In this document: piece after piece, positions 1-10,543 of the stretch
How positions within the stretch are numbered: the first letter of the stretch is position 1
Layout: every line of letters starts with the position of its first letter
Assembly (NCBI GenBank): GCA_029260255.1
Contig: JAJDDR010000483.1
Coordinates: 1-40,182, forward strand
DNA: 40,182 nt
Origin: Phycisphaerae bacterium
GTDB taxonomy: Bacteria; Planctomycetota; Phycisphaerae; UBA1845
Reading direction: 5' to 3'
Program-made: the position numbers and the translations under genes
The notes under the pieces: generated by a model
What the model was told of the DNA's origin: nothing
Seen by the model: only the letters and a program-made list of their open reading frames with translations
Database searches by the model: none

Positions 1-50
1 CGCAGCCCCGCGCGCTCTTCCTCGGTCAGCGTCACCACATACTTTTTCAT
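1..50 (-). CDS. IS630-like transposase, N-terminal fragment (runs off left edge)
   Basis: Only the first 16 or so codons are inside the window; the reading begins MKKYVVTLTEEERAGLR. This start resembles the N-terminus of IS630-family transposases, where it leads into a helix-turn-helix DNA-binding region, but the DDE catalytic part lies outside the window. The ATG at 48-50 is preceded by a near-perfect Shine-Dalgarno (AAGGAGG, about 58-64), so the start is real. The assignment to IS630 is from family knowledge of this short N-terminus and could be wrong. It lies just downstream of the hppA stop on the same strand. Confidence 0.6.
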   Translation of the reverse strand, partial: MKKYVVTLTEEERAGL

Positions 51-57
51 CGTCGGC

Positions 58-64
58 CTCCTTG
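58..64 (-). promoter_or_regulatory. strong ribosome binding site of the IS630-like ORF
   Basis: On the minus strand the sequence AAGGAGG lies seven bases before the ATG at 50, which is close to an ideal anti-SD match and fixes the start of the edge-truncated transposase. Confidence 0.6.
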
Positions 65-134
65 CCTATGGGATCCATTCCCCAAATCGGCAAAGGAGGA
101 CCGTTTGACCCATCAATTCACGTGGGTCGGAGTA

Positions 135-2915
<2,781 letters not shown>

Positions 2916-3118
2916 GGTAAATCTCCTGATTGTTGTAGCTGTCGTGGCGGCTCGGAACCGTGTGCCGGTGCCACTCCGCGGATTCCTAACCAATTAATCT
3001 TCTTGTGGACGATAGTTGCGTACACCACCCGGCCGGGATCGCGCCTGAGCCCGACCGGTGCCCGCCGCGATCCACCGGTAGCGGATGCGGAGCGGCGAGG
3101 TTGAAATCGCAGCGCGGG

Positions 3119-3147
3119 AATATAGCAGATGTGAATTGCAAGTCCAG
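3119..3147 (-). promoter_or_regulatory. possible hppA promoter with extended -10
   Basis: Reading the minus strand, TGC-TATATT (3127-3119) matches an extended -10 box. CTGGAC (3147-3142) sits 17 bases upstream as a weak -35. It lies about 200 bases upstream of the hppA start, and a miniature element is inserted only 27 bases further upstream. Motif-only prediction. Confidence 0.35.
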
Positions 3148-3173
3148 CGTTTTGAGAAACGGAACGTTGCTTT

Positions 3174-3304
3174 GGGTGTGACCATTGATTGTGGCATGCC
3201 AGGGGTAGGGCGGGTTCCACCCGCCTTCTTCCTCGGTTGCGGCGGGTAGAACCCGCCCTACGGCATGTCTCTGACCAACGATGCCACAGAGAATGGTCAC
3301 ACCC
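3174..3304 (+). mobile_element. 131-bp miniature inverted-repeat element, copy 1
   Basis: The element begins GGGTGTGACCATT and ends with its reverse complement. The terminal inverted repeats match at 21 of 24 positions. An internal arm GTAGGGCGGGTTCCACCCGC is repeated in inverse orientation 20 of 21 bases alike, giving a long hairpin. It is flanked by the perfect 9-bp direct repeat CGTTGCTTT (3165-3173 and 3305-3313). It encodes no protein. It lies between hppA and the IS1182-like remnant and belongs to the same sequence subtype as copy 2. Confidence 0.93.
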
Positions 3305-3313
3305 CGTTGCTTT

Positions 3314-3590
3314 GGGCTTCCGCCACGGCTTGGGCTGGGTCCGGCCGACCGCGGATCGGCGTGCAGCGGGAAATAAGTCCGAAAAGCGGGATTTTCGGGG
3401 GTGTGCCGGTGGCGGCGGACCGAACGGCTGCACCGCGCTCCAGAACGCGGGGTTCACAACCAACGTGGCCGACCTGACCGACGGTGCCGACGCGGGCCTC
3501 GGGCATGTCGGCGACGTCAAGTCTCACCTGCTTTCGGCACGCGCCCCGCAAACCGGCAGGCTGGAACCTGGTGCTGCGCCACGCATCGTA
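3314..3590. other. no recognisable gene; mobile-element debris
   Basis: This stretch between element copy 1 and the recognisable transposase segment is open in several frames, but none gives a familiar protein. It is probably the eroded 5' part of the IS1182-like insertion or unrelated flanking DNA. Confidence 0.4.
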
Positions 3591-4345
3591 CGACGAGACG
3601 GGGATGAAGCCGCCAGATTGGAAGACGCCTGCTGGGCGCTTTTGGATGTGATTGGGCTGATTCAAGGCCAAACGCCGGATCACTCGATGATCGCCGATTT
3701 CCTCGGCAAGCACGGCAAGGCGCTGCGCAAGCTCTTTCGCGACACGTTGCAGGTTCTGATCGAGGCGAAGCTGGTGACGCTGTCCCACGTAGCCATCGAC
3801 GGAAGCAAGGTAGAAGCGGACGCCGGCAAGAACTCCGTCCGCAGTGAAGAGAAGATCCGCTCGTGGCAAGCACACCTGGACGAGAAGATCGCCGCGTTGG
3901 AGCAGGAGCGGGCCGAGAACGAACAGCGCGAGGCCAGCCTCTTCGGGGAAACCAACAGTGAAGCGGGTCCATTGTCAGAGGCTACGCAAGAAGCGCTGGC
4001 GTTGGTTGGTGAAGACCACGTGTTGACCGAATCGCAGTGGGCGGCGTTGCCGCGAAACAACCAAGGCTTGATCGACAAATCGGCGTGTGTTTACGATGAA
4101 TCCCGGGACGTATTCAGATGTCCCGCCGGTCAGACATTGGCGTTCTTGAGCACCAGTCAAGACAAAAAGAAGTGGGGCACCGCCAAGGGGTGTGACCATT
4201 CTCTGTGGCATCATTGGTCAGGGACATGCCGTAGGGCGGGTTCTACCCGCCGCAACCGCGGAAGAAGGCGGGTGGAACCCGCCCTACCCCTGGCATGCCA
4301 CAATCAATGGTCACACCCACCGCCAAGCGCTCGGAGTGTCGTCTG
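3591..4345 (+). pseudogene. IS1182-like transposase remnant, interrupted by a miniature element
   Basis: The translation of 3640-4187 resembles the middle of IS1182-family transposases. It has a TPDHSMIADFLGKHGKALRK stretch, then HVAIDGSKV, where the aspartate corresponds to the first catalytic residue. A coiled-coil-like linker follows, then YDESRDVFRCPAGQTL. The family-typical N-terminus is missing. The reading is broken at 4187 by insertion of a 131-bp element. Removing that element and one 9-bp repeat joins GTAK directly to RSECR in frame, but only a few residues of transposase-like sequence remain before aat. The remaining catalytic residues are absent, so it cannot be an active transposase. 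Confidence 0.75.
4188..4318 (-). mobile_element. 131-bp miniature inverted-repeat element, copy 2
   Basis: Same length and ends as copy 1 but in opposite orientation. It is flanked by the perfect 9-bp direct repeat ACCGCCAAG (4179-4187 and 4319-4327). It is inserted inside the transposase remnant, so it arrived after that IS. The insertion adds 140 bp in total (131 + 9), which is not a multiple of three and shifts the host frame. Its inner sequence pairs it with copy 1 as a subtype distinct from copies 3 and 4. Confidence 0.93.
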
Positions 4346-4370
4346 GGCGTGGATCGATTACCTTACTTGC

Positions 4371-4970
4371 ATGGAACCCCCCGAACTGCAGCCGGAGATA
4401 CTGCTCGGCGCGTACGCCTCGGGCATCTTTCCGATGGCCGACGACGACGGCGAACTCATGTGGTTCAGCCCCGACCCGCGGGCGATCATTCCGCTCGACG
4501 CGTTTCACGTGTCGGACAATCTACGACGCCGGTACGCCTCGCACCGATTCACGCTCACGGTGAACCGCGCGTTTGAACCTGTGATGACCGCGTGTGCCGA
4601 CCGCGGCGAAGGCACGTGGATCTCCGAGGAGATCGTCGCGGCGTACGCGCGGATTCACGTGCTGGGCTTCGCACACAGCGTTGAGGCATGGCGGGACGAC
4701 GCGCTGGTCGGCGGATTGTACGGCGTGGCGATGGGCGGGGCGTTCTTCGGGGAGTCGATGTTCCATCTCGAGACGGACGCGTCCAAGGTCGCGCTGGTGT
4801 TCCTCGTGGAACGGCTGAACGAACGCGGGTTCTCGCTCCTGGACGTGCAGTTCATGACCAGCCACCTGGCGCGGTTCGGGGCGATCGAAATACCGCGCGA
4901 GGCGTACCTCGAACGACTCGAGATTGCGTCCAGCCGGACGTGCGTTTTTGCCGATGAACCGGACACCTAA
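4371..4970 (+). CDS. aat: leucyl/phenylalanyl-tRNA--protein transferase
   Basis: Cytoplasmic enzyme of the N-degron pathway. It transfers Leu or Phe from charged tRNA to N-terminal Arg/Lys of target proteins for ClpAP/ClpS degradation. The 199-residue product is of normal family length. It carries the hallmark motifs ILLGAYASGIFPMADDDGEL, WFSPDPRAIIPLD, GLYGVAMGGAFFGESMF with the following ASKVAL, and QFMTSHLARFGA near the end. ATG at 4371 gives the family-typical beginning just before LQPEILLGAYASG. No good Shine-Dalgarno is seen. The frame stays open upstream only because it runs through the mobile debris. Only 43 bases separate the start from the element's 9-bp repeat, so the native promoter may have been displaced. 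Confidence 0.93.
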   Translation: MEPPELQPEILLGAYASGIFPMADDDGELMWFSPDPRAIIPLDAFHVSDNLRRRYASHRFTLTVNRAFEPVMTACADRGEGTWISEEIVAAYARIHVLGFAHSVEAWRDDALVGGLYGVAMGGAFFGESMFHLETDASKVALVFLVERLNERGFSLLDVQFMTSHLARFGAIEIPREAYLERLEIASSRTCVFADEPDT

Positions 4971-4995
4971 GCGGTTCCGGAGGCGTAGCGCGATC

Positions 4996-6960
4996 ATGGC
5001 GGTCACAACCCGTACGCTTCCGGAGACCGGTCCTTCCACGACCCTTCCGCGCTTGCCCGCCGACGCGCACCGAGTGTTCCTCGACAACATGGCCGCGCTG
5101 TGGCGACACGATCCGCAACTCGCGCAGCGCATCGACGAGATCGACGACGACGATCGACCGGCGCTGATACCGACCCGCTCCGGCGCGGTTACGGTGGCCG
5201 TCGATGCGCCGAGCGGACCGACGCTGCTGCACAGCCGGTACGACCCCGTCAAGGAAGCGGTCAAACTGATCGACGGCGTGGAGATTGATGACAAGTTCTG
5301 TTTCATCGTGTTCGGTTTCGGGTTGGGGTATCACGTACGAGAACTCTTCGGACGCCTCAAGGGGGACGCCGCCATCGTCGCCGTCGAACCGTCGATGGCA
5401 CTGCTGTCGGCGGCGCTGTCCTGCGCCGATTTCGCGGACATGATCCGCTCGGGCCGTCTGATCATTCTGGATCGCCTCGACAAGAGGATCGTCCACCAGA
5501 AGCTCAATCCGCACAACACGCTGATGATGCTCGGTGCGCGATTCCTCAATCATCCGCCGTCGCATCGTGCCGCCGCGGAGTTTCATGCCGCCGCCCGCAA
5601 GCTCATCACCGACCTCATCGCGTTCTCGCGCATGACGCTGTTGACGCTCGTCGGAAACGCTCAGGTCACCTGCCGCAACATCGCCAACAACCTGCCGCAA
5701 TACTTGAGCACGCCGCCGATCAACGTGCTCCGGGATCGCTTCAAGGGTCGCCCGGCCATCATCGTCTCGGCCGGTCCGTCGCTGCGCCGGAACGTCGAAC
5801 TGCTCTCGGAGGCGAAGGGCAAGGCGGTGCTCTGCGCGGCCCAGACGATGTTCAAGCCGCTGCTCGCACGCGGCATCGTGCCGGACTTCGTCACCAGTCT
5901 CGATTTTCACGCGATGTCCAAGCAGTACTTCAGCGACGTCTCGGACTTCCACGACGTACACCTCGTGGCGGAGCCCAAGGTGAGCTGGCACGTCACCGAC
6001 GACTTCGCCGGACCCGTTTCGCTGTTGCGCAGCTCCTTTGCGGCCGAGCTTATCGGTGACGAGTTGGCGGCGCGCGACGGGTTGAAGCCGGGCGCTACGG
6101 TCGCGCACCTCGCGTTCTACCTTGCAGAATACATGGGATGCGATCCGATCATCTTCGTCGGTCAGGATCTGGCCTTCACCGGCCACTGCTTCTACATGCC
6201 GGGCGTCGAGACGCACCTTACGTGGCAGAGCGAGATGAACCGATTCAACACGATGGAAACCAAGGAGTGGGAGCGGATCGTCCGCAACCGATCGATTCTG
6301 CGGACGATCCCCGACGTCGATGGCCGGGACGTGTATACGGACGACCTGCTGTTTACATACCTCGAGCAGTTCGAGCGCGACTTCATCGGTGCCGGCGCGC
6401 GGATCATCGATGCCACCGAAGGCGGGGCGCGAATGCGCGGCACCGACGTCATGACCTTGCAAGAGGCGCTGGACGCGTTCTGCACAGAACCGCTGCCGGG
6501 GGACGCGTTCGATTACCGGCGCACGTGCGACTGGAACGACCCCGCGCTTCTGACGCAGGGTCGCGCCGAGATCGAGAAACGCATCGAAGAGATCAAGGAC
6601 GTTCGCGAGACTTGTGTCGAGATGCTGTCCGTGCTGCACGAGCTCGAGGGGCTCACGGATGACCCCGCCCGGTTCAACCGCCGCATCATTCGCGTGGACG
6701 AACTTCGTGCCTCGATCAGCCGCGCCGCGCGCTCCGTGCGTATCGTCAACGCGGGCGGTCAGCTCGCCGAGTTGCAGCGGTTCACCGCCGATCGGAAGCT
6801 GAACGCCAGTGACGTCACCGGCGCGGACCTCGCCAAGCGTCAACTCGTACGTGACATCAGATTCGTCGAGCGCTTCCGTGATGGCGCGAACGCGATGATC
6901 GACATCCTCCGCGACGCGCTCCGGCGGTTCGACGAACATGAAACGGACGAACGATCATGA
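4996..6960 (+). CDS. Maf/DUF115-family glycosyltransferase (6-hydroxymethylpterin pyrophosphokinase MptE-like)
   Basis: A 654-residue protein of the motility-associated-factor type. Members transfer nonulosonic acids or related sugars onto flagellin or other surface proteins. Signature blocks are visible: FIVFGFGLGYHVRELF near residue 100, AIIVSAGPSLRRNVELL with IVPDFVTSLDFH (nucleotide-binding DUF115 core, about 250-310), and GCDPIIFVGQDLAFTGHCFY (about 380-400). A C-terminal helical region follows. ATG at 4996 is chosen because GGAGG lies at 4979-4983; an ATG at 4957 in the same frame would overlap aat. The stop overlaps the next start as ATGA at 6957-6960, implying translational coupling. 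The actual sugar donor and acceptor are unknown. No flagellar gene is in view. Confidence 0.85.
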   Translation: MAVTTRTLPETGPSTTLPRLPADAHRVFLDNMAALWRHDPQLAQRIDEIDDDDRPALIPTRSGAVTVAVDAPSGPTLLHSRYDPVKEAVKLIDGVEIDDKFCFIVFGFGLGYHVRELFGRLKGDAAIVAVEPSMALLSAALSCADFADMIRSGRLIILDRLDKRIVHQKLNPHNTLMMLGARFLNHPPSHRAAAEFHAAARKLITDLIAFSRMTLLTLVGNAQVTCRNIANNLPQYLSTPPINVLRDRFKGRPAIIVSAGPSLRRNVELLSEAKGKAVLCAAQTMFKPLLARGIVPDFVTSLDFHAMSKQYFSDVSDFHDVHLVAEPKVSWHVTDDFAGPVSLLRSSFAAELIGDELAARDGLKPGATVAHLAFYLAEYMGCDPIIFVGQDLAFTGHCFYMPGVETHLTWQSEMNRFNTMETKEWERIVRNRSILRTIPDVDGRDVYTDDLLFTYLEQFERDFIGAGARIIDATEGGARMRGTDVMTLQEALDAFCTEPLPGDAFDYRRTCDWNDPALLTQGRAEIEKRIEEIKDVRETCVEMLSVLHELEGLTDDPARFNRRIIRVDELRASISRAARSVRIVNAGGQLAELQRFTADRKLNASDVTGADLAKRQLVRDIRFVERFRDGANAMIDILRDALRRFDEHETDERS

Positions 6961-8594
6961 AGTGCATCGCGGCGATCGAAGTGGACCTGAACGAGTCGCC
7001 CATAGGCACGAAGAGCCGCGCCGATCGTGAGATGCACGGCAAGCCGGTGCTCACGCGGACGATCGAGCAGATGTGCAAGTCGAAGCGTATCGACCATCTG
7101 TTCGTCCTGTGCCCTTCGAACCAGTCCGAGCGGTGTACGCGCCTGGTACCTGACGAACTCTCCCGCCGCGTCACGGTGCGGGTGAGACGCATCGATGCCC
7201 AGCCGTATCGTGCGCTGATTCGAACGGCGCGCAAGTGGTCGCTCGACGCCTGGCGCGGCGGAATCGGCGGAACGTGCTCCATGGACGAGTACACGCGTAG
7301 CGATGAACTTGCACTGTTGGCCCATGACGAATCGGCGGAGGCACTATTGTGCGCCTCGGCCTGCGCGCCGCTCATCGATCCGGTGCTCATCGACACCATG
7401 ATCGACCATTCGGAGCGCACCACCGACGAAGCTCGCATCACCTTCGCGCAGGCGCCGCCCGGGTTGGTGGGCACGGTTTACCAAACGGACTTTCTCATGG
7501 AGATCGGCGCGCAGCACGTCCCACCCGGGATGGTGCTGAGCTACAAGCCGGATCACCCGATGATGGACCTGGCCCACAAATCCTGCTGCTACACCGCGCC
7601 GGCGGCGGTGCGTCACGCCGGCGGGCGACTGATCGTGGACACCGATCGGGCGTTTGAGACCGTCGGCGCGTACCTGTCGACCGGCATGCCGATCGAGGCG
7701 GAGACCGTCGGACGCTGGCTGATCGAGAAGGCTGACGCGGAGATTCCGGACCTGCCGCGCGAGGTCGAAATCGAGCTCACCACGGAGGACCAGCTTCCGG
7801 GCACCGTCCTCCGTCCCAGGGGTCCAGCCGTCGGTCGGCGTGGACCCATCGATATCAACATCGTCGCCAAGATCGCGCGCGAGCTGGGCGCCGTCGACGA
7901 CTCGTTGGTGCTGCTCGGCGGGTTCGGCGAGCCGCTGCTGCATCCTGAGTTTGACGAGATTCTGTCCGTTTTGAGGGAGCACGGCGTGTACGGAATCGCC
8001 GTGCGAAGCAACTGTCTGGCGCTCAGCGATGAACGAATCGACGCGCTCGTGTCCAACAAGGTCGATCTCCTCGCGGCCGCGCTGGATGCGTGGACACCTG
8101 AACTCTATCGAACCGTCCACGGTGAGGATCGACTCGAAGAGGCCGTCGCCAACGTCCGGCACCTGGCTGCCCGCCGCGCCGAGAGCGGTTTCGTCGCTCC
8201 GCTGGTGGTCCCGGAGATGACCAAGTCGGTCGACACGCTCGACGAGATGGATGCGTTCTTCGACGGCTGGGTGCGCGAAACCGGCTGGGCCAACTTCGTC
8301 GGCTACAACCACTACTCCAACCGGCGGGACGATCGTTGTGTCATCGAAATGGCGCCGCCGACGCGACGTGCCTGCCGTCGTATCGGCACGCGCGCGACGG
8401 TTCTGGCCGACGGTCGCATGATTGTCTGCGATCAGGATTACGAAGGTCGACATGCCGCGGGTACCCTCGCCAAGGCGACGCTTCGGGAGATCTGGCACTC
8501 GGAGGCGATGGACAAGGTTCGGCGACGCCACCGCGGAGGGGAATACGACGCGTTATCGATCTGCGGTAAGTGTGCCGAATGGCACCGACCGTAG
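6957..8594 (+). CDS. nucleotidyltransferase-like / degenerate radical-SAM / SPASM fusion protein (spiro-SPASM-like)
   Basis: This 545-residue protein is coupled to the Maf-like gene by an ATGA overlap. Residues 1-250 resemble a sugar nucleotidyltransferase fold (start MKCIAAIEVDLNESPIGTKS; later HGKPVLTRTIEQM). From about 268 the sequence follows a radical-SAM barrel: VEIELTT (270-276), LVLLGGFGEPLLHPEF (317-332) and alternating strands and helices. However, the segment that should hold the CxxxCxxC cluster motif (277-292) reads EDQLPGTVLRPRGPAV and has no cysteine. The C-terminal SPASM/twitch-like part keeps cysteines 473, 491, 536 and 539 (last pair CGKC). Hence the auxiliary cluster may persist while the SAM-cleaving cluster is lost. 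It resembles, from memory, the spiro-SPASM family of spirochaetes. Function is unknown; context suggests protein glycosylation. Confidence 0.7.
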   Translation: MKCIAAIEVDLNESPIGTKSRADREMHGKPVLTRTIEQMCKSKRIDHLFVLCPSNQSERCTRLVPDELSRRVTVRVRRIDAQPYRALIRTARKWSLDAWRGGIGGTCSMDEYTRSDELALLAHDESAEALLCASACAPLIDPVLIDTMIDHSERTTDEARITFAQAPPGLVGTVYQTDFLMEIGAQHVPPGMVLSYKPDHPMMDLAHKSCCYTAPAAVRHAGGRLIVDTDRAFETVGAYLSTGMPIEAETVGRWLIEKADAEIPDLPREVEIELTTEDQLPGTVLRPRGPAVGRRGPIDINIVAKIARELGAVDDSLVLLGGFGEPLLHPEFDEILSVLREHGVYGIAVRSNCLALSDERIDALVSNKVDLLAAALDAWTPELYRTVHGEDRLEEAVANVRHLAARRAESGFVAPLVVPEMTKSVDTLDEMDAFFDGWVRETGWANFVGYNHYSNRRDDRCVIEMAPPTRRACRRIGTRATVLADGRMIVCDQDYEGRHAAGTLAKATLREIWHSEAMDKVRRRHRGGEYDALSICGKCAEWHRP

Positions 8595-8623
8595 CCCGCC
8601 TGCGTGATATTTTAGGCGGGTGC

Positions 8624-8646
8624 CACTGGCAGCTTGCCTGCCAGTG
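8624..8646. repeat. hairpin, 9-bp stem
   Basis: CACTGGCAG (8624-8632), loop CTTGC, CTGCCAGTG (8638-8646). It lies 30 bases after the stop codon of the SPASM-type gene. There is no T-run, so a rho-independent terminator is unlikely; it may be a dispersed palindromic repeat. Confidence 0.6.
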
Positions 8647-8677
8647 TGTATGCCCTGTGCGCCCGCCTGCGTGACCA

Positions 8678-8700
8678 CACGGGCGGACAAGCCGCCCGTG
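8678..8700. repeat. hairpin, 9-bp GC-rich stem
   Basis: CACGGGCGG (8678-8686), loop ACAAG, CCGCCCGTG (8692-8700). It is a second strong palindrome 31 bases beyond the first, also without a T-run. The loop side resembles the first hairpin (AGCTTGCC versus ACAAGCC). Confidence 0.6.
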
Positions 8701-8958
8701 GGTCCGACCAATCCGGGTTCCCTGCCTGCAACCCACGTCTCTCGCCCGACCCTGAGAGCGACTGAGGACGAAGCGCGAAGGAAGCCGTCGATGGTCATGA
8801 TCGCCACGGACGATTCCAGTTGAAATCCGCAGTGATACACTGTGATACGGACACACGCCGATTCTGTCACAGACGCTCGAGTCCATCATTTGATGAGAAT
8901 TGCGTGAGGTGGAGACTTGGTTTGTGATACGATCACTCACGGAAGGGAAGGGGATGAA

Positions 8959-9717
8959 ATGCGACACTTCGTGCTCACAACGATGACGAGTTTGGCGGTG
9001 CTGGCCTTGGGCGCCGGGGGTGCGCGGGCAGAGGGAGTTTGGTTTTCGTTTCACGAGGCGAGCGGGAGCGGGTGGGCCAACCTGTTCGACGGCGGACCGG
9101 TCGTCACCGATGAAGACGCCACCACCGGGCCTGACGACGCGCTGATGATCTTTACAGCAATCGACAGCACCCAGCCGGGCTCGTTCGGTGCGGGCGTGAC
9201 GGGGGCGGGCGTATCTTGGATCGTCCCACTGTTCGAAGAGGACGGTATGCACCTGTCGGTTGGGCTTGATGCATGGTACAGCCCGTCGCTGTTTCCCGGG
9301 GGGGACAACCCCGGTGGCGCTGCCGAGGCCGAGATCCACTCGATCATCGAGTTCATCATGCCGGCGGACGAGCTTCTTTGGGATTATCAGCTCCAGATAC
9401 GCGATACGATCGACTTCGACGGTACGACCAGCGTTGTTTTTGAAAACGTGACACAATCGCAAGTGGTGCTGGAGCTCACGTCGGAGGTTTTTCTACCGAT
9501 CGAGACTACGCTCACGGGTCAAACGGGCGATCTGATGCGCCTGACGACGACGATGTCCGGCGCCGGGAGTACGGGTCCGCCGGGCGGGGGAGGGTACGAA
9601 TCAACATTGCGCATGGGCTTCGCCGTTCCGGAGCCCGGGACGTTCTTTCTGGTTCTGGTCGGGTTGTTCTTGTTGGCATTGCGCAGAAAGGACGGTGTGA
9701 ATGAGTTCTTGAAATGA
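8959..9717 (+). CDS. exported PEP-CTERM sorting-signal protein
   Basis: A 252-residue protein with an N-terminal signal peptide (MRHFVLTTMTSLAVLALGAG, cleavage likely after ARA). A PEP-CTERM tail is present: VPEPG, a hydrophobic segment FFLVLVGLFLLAL, then RRK. In known systems this tail is recognised by an exosortase and the protein is delivered to the surface or extracellular matrix. The central region (about 25-225) is acidic and beta-rich with no recognised domain. ATG at 8959 follows a purine-rich GGAAGGGAAGGGG and gives the best signal peptide. A truncated paralogue lies at 38760-38954 (25 of 37 residues identical just after the signal peptide). No exosortase gene is in the window. Confidence 0.85.
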   Translation: MRHFVLTTMTSLAVLALGAGGARAEGVWFSFHEASGSGWANLFDGGPVVTDEDATTGPDDALMIFTAIDSTQPGSFGAGVTGAGVSWIVPLFEEDGMHLSVGLDAWYSPSLFPGGDNPGGAAEAEIHSIIEFIMPADELLWDYQLQIRDTIDFDGTTSVVFENVTQSQVVLELTSEVFLPIETTLTGQTGDLMRLTTTMSGAGSTGPPGGGGYESTLRMGFAVPEPGTFFLVLVGLFLLALRRKDGVNEFLK

Positions 9718-9826
9718 CGGACGTACGCCCACCACCAGCATTTCGCGGTGGACGGCGCAAAGGGCCGGAGATCAGTACGTGGAAGTATCATGACAAGTCA
9801 GTCTGAGAACATTGGAGGTTTGAAAG

Positions 9827-10519
9827 ATGAGACGAATGCAGTGCATTTCTCTTGTGTGCGTGTGTCTTCTTGCGGGTTCGGCGACGGGGCAGTTGGTGTA
9901 CTACGTCGACAAGAACGCCACGGGGTCGGGTTCGGGCCAGGATTGGTGCAACGCCAACCCGAATCTCTCGAACGGGATATTCTTTGCCCTTCTACTCAAT
10001 TACACTGAGGTCTGGGTGGCCGACGGGACGTACGTCCCGAACGGCGATCGCACGGCCACATTTGCCCTGAACAACTTGCTCGTGATCAGGGGCGGCTACG
10101 CGGGATGCGACGCGCCGCCTTCGGACCCGGATCTGCGGGACGTTGACCTGTACGTCTCCGTCCTGAGCGGGGACACCGGAACTCCGGGGCAAAACAAATA
10201 CCACGTCGTGACCGGAAGCGGGACCAGCGTCATCTGGGCGGAACTCGAGGGCTTCACCATCACCGGCGGGCTGGCCGATGGCGACGAAACCCTGGGCCAG
10301 CGCGACGGCGCGGGGTTGTACAACGTCGCCGGGAGCCCGAAGATCACCGACTGCACGTTTTCGAACAACACCGCGCTGGGCGATGCGGGCGCGATTTTCA
10401 ATCGCGGTTCCAGTCCGCGGCTGAAGGAATGCAACTTCATTCAGAACAACGGGCACAACGGCGGGGCGATCATTAACCTCGACCACAGCAACCCGTTTCT
10501 GAACAACTGCTTCATGTAA
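9827..10519 (+). CDS. secreted parallel beta-helix protein, 5' part of a split gene
   Basis: A 230-residue product with a signal peptide (ISLVCVCLLAGSATG) and a start YYVDKNATGSGSGQDWCNA typical of secreted right-handed beta-helix proteins. Helix-turn repeats follow: EGFTITGG, SPKITDCTFSNNTA, SPRLKECNFIQNN, NPFLNNCF. ATG at 9827 has GGAGG at 9811-9815. A TAA at 10517-10519 stops it in mid-repeat. The same frame continues at once into GTADDFRISAFSPVIDAAGN, the usual closing segment of such domains. The normal inner repeats and NC-x-x-N turns are missing at the junction, suggesting an internal deletion that created the stop. The fragment lacks its C-terminal dockerin-like module. Confidence 0.7.
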   Translation: MRRMQCISLVCVCLLAGSATGQLVYYVDKNATGSGSGQDWCNANPNLSNGIFFALLLNYTEVWVADGTYVPNGDRTATFALNNLLVIRGGYAGCDAPPSDPDLRDVDLYVSVLSGDTGTPGQNKYHVVTGSGTSVIWAELEGFTITGGLADGDETLGQRDGAGLYNVAGSPKITDCTFSNNTALGDAGAIFNRGSSPRLKECNFIQNNGHNGGAIINLDHSNPFLNNCFM

Positions 10520-10543
10520 CCGTTCACGGGTCGGCGATCAGGA

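Larger units (their letters stand above)
8595..8958. other. intergenic region with two hairpins and GTGATAC repeats
   Basis: No gene is seen. The stretch holds two perfect 9-bp-stem hairpins (listed separately) just after the stop of the upstream gene, then sequence without recognisable structure. Three copies of GTGATAC follow (8832-8838, 8842-8848, 8934-8940) ahead of the PEP-CTERM gene. Confidence 0.6.

Noticed and set aside
3192-3300. Short frame repeated in every miniature element (MTILCGIVGQ...)
   Set aside because: It occurs in all copies only because the DNA is conserved for its inverted repeats; several frames are open at once and there is no ribosome site.
3189-4970. A continuous 593-codon plus-strand frame joining element copy 1, the transposase remnant, copy 2 and aat
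   Set aside because: It is an accident of two stop-free miniature elements; only the last 199 codons (aat) and the transposase segment encode recognisable protein, and the elements carry their own target duplications.
4852-6939. 695-codon minus-strand frame opposite the Maf-like gene
   Set aside because: Shadow of a conserved plus-strand gene; no ribosome site, no recognisable fold.
8624-8700. Two hairpins considered as a CRISPR-like or riboswitch structure
   Set aside because: The two stems differ in sequence, spacing is irregular and there are only two; no conserved riboswitch core is visible.
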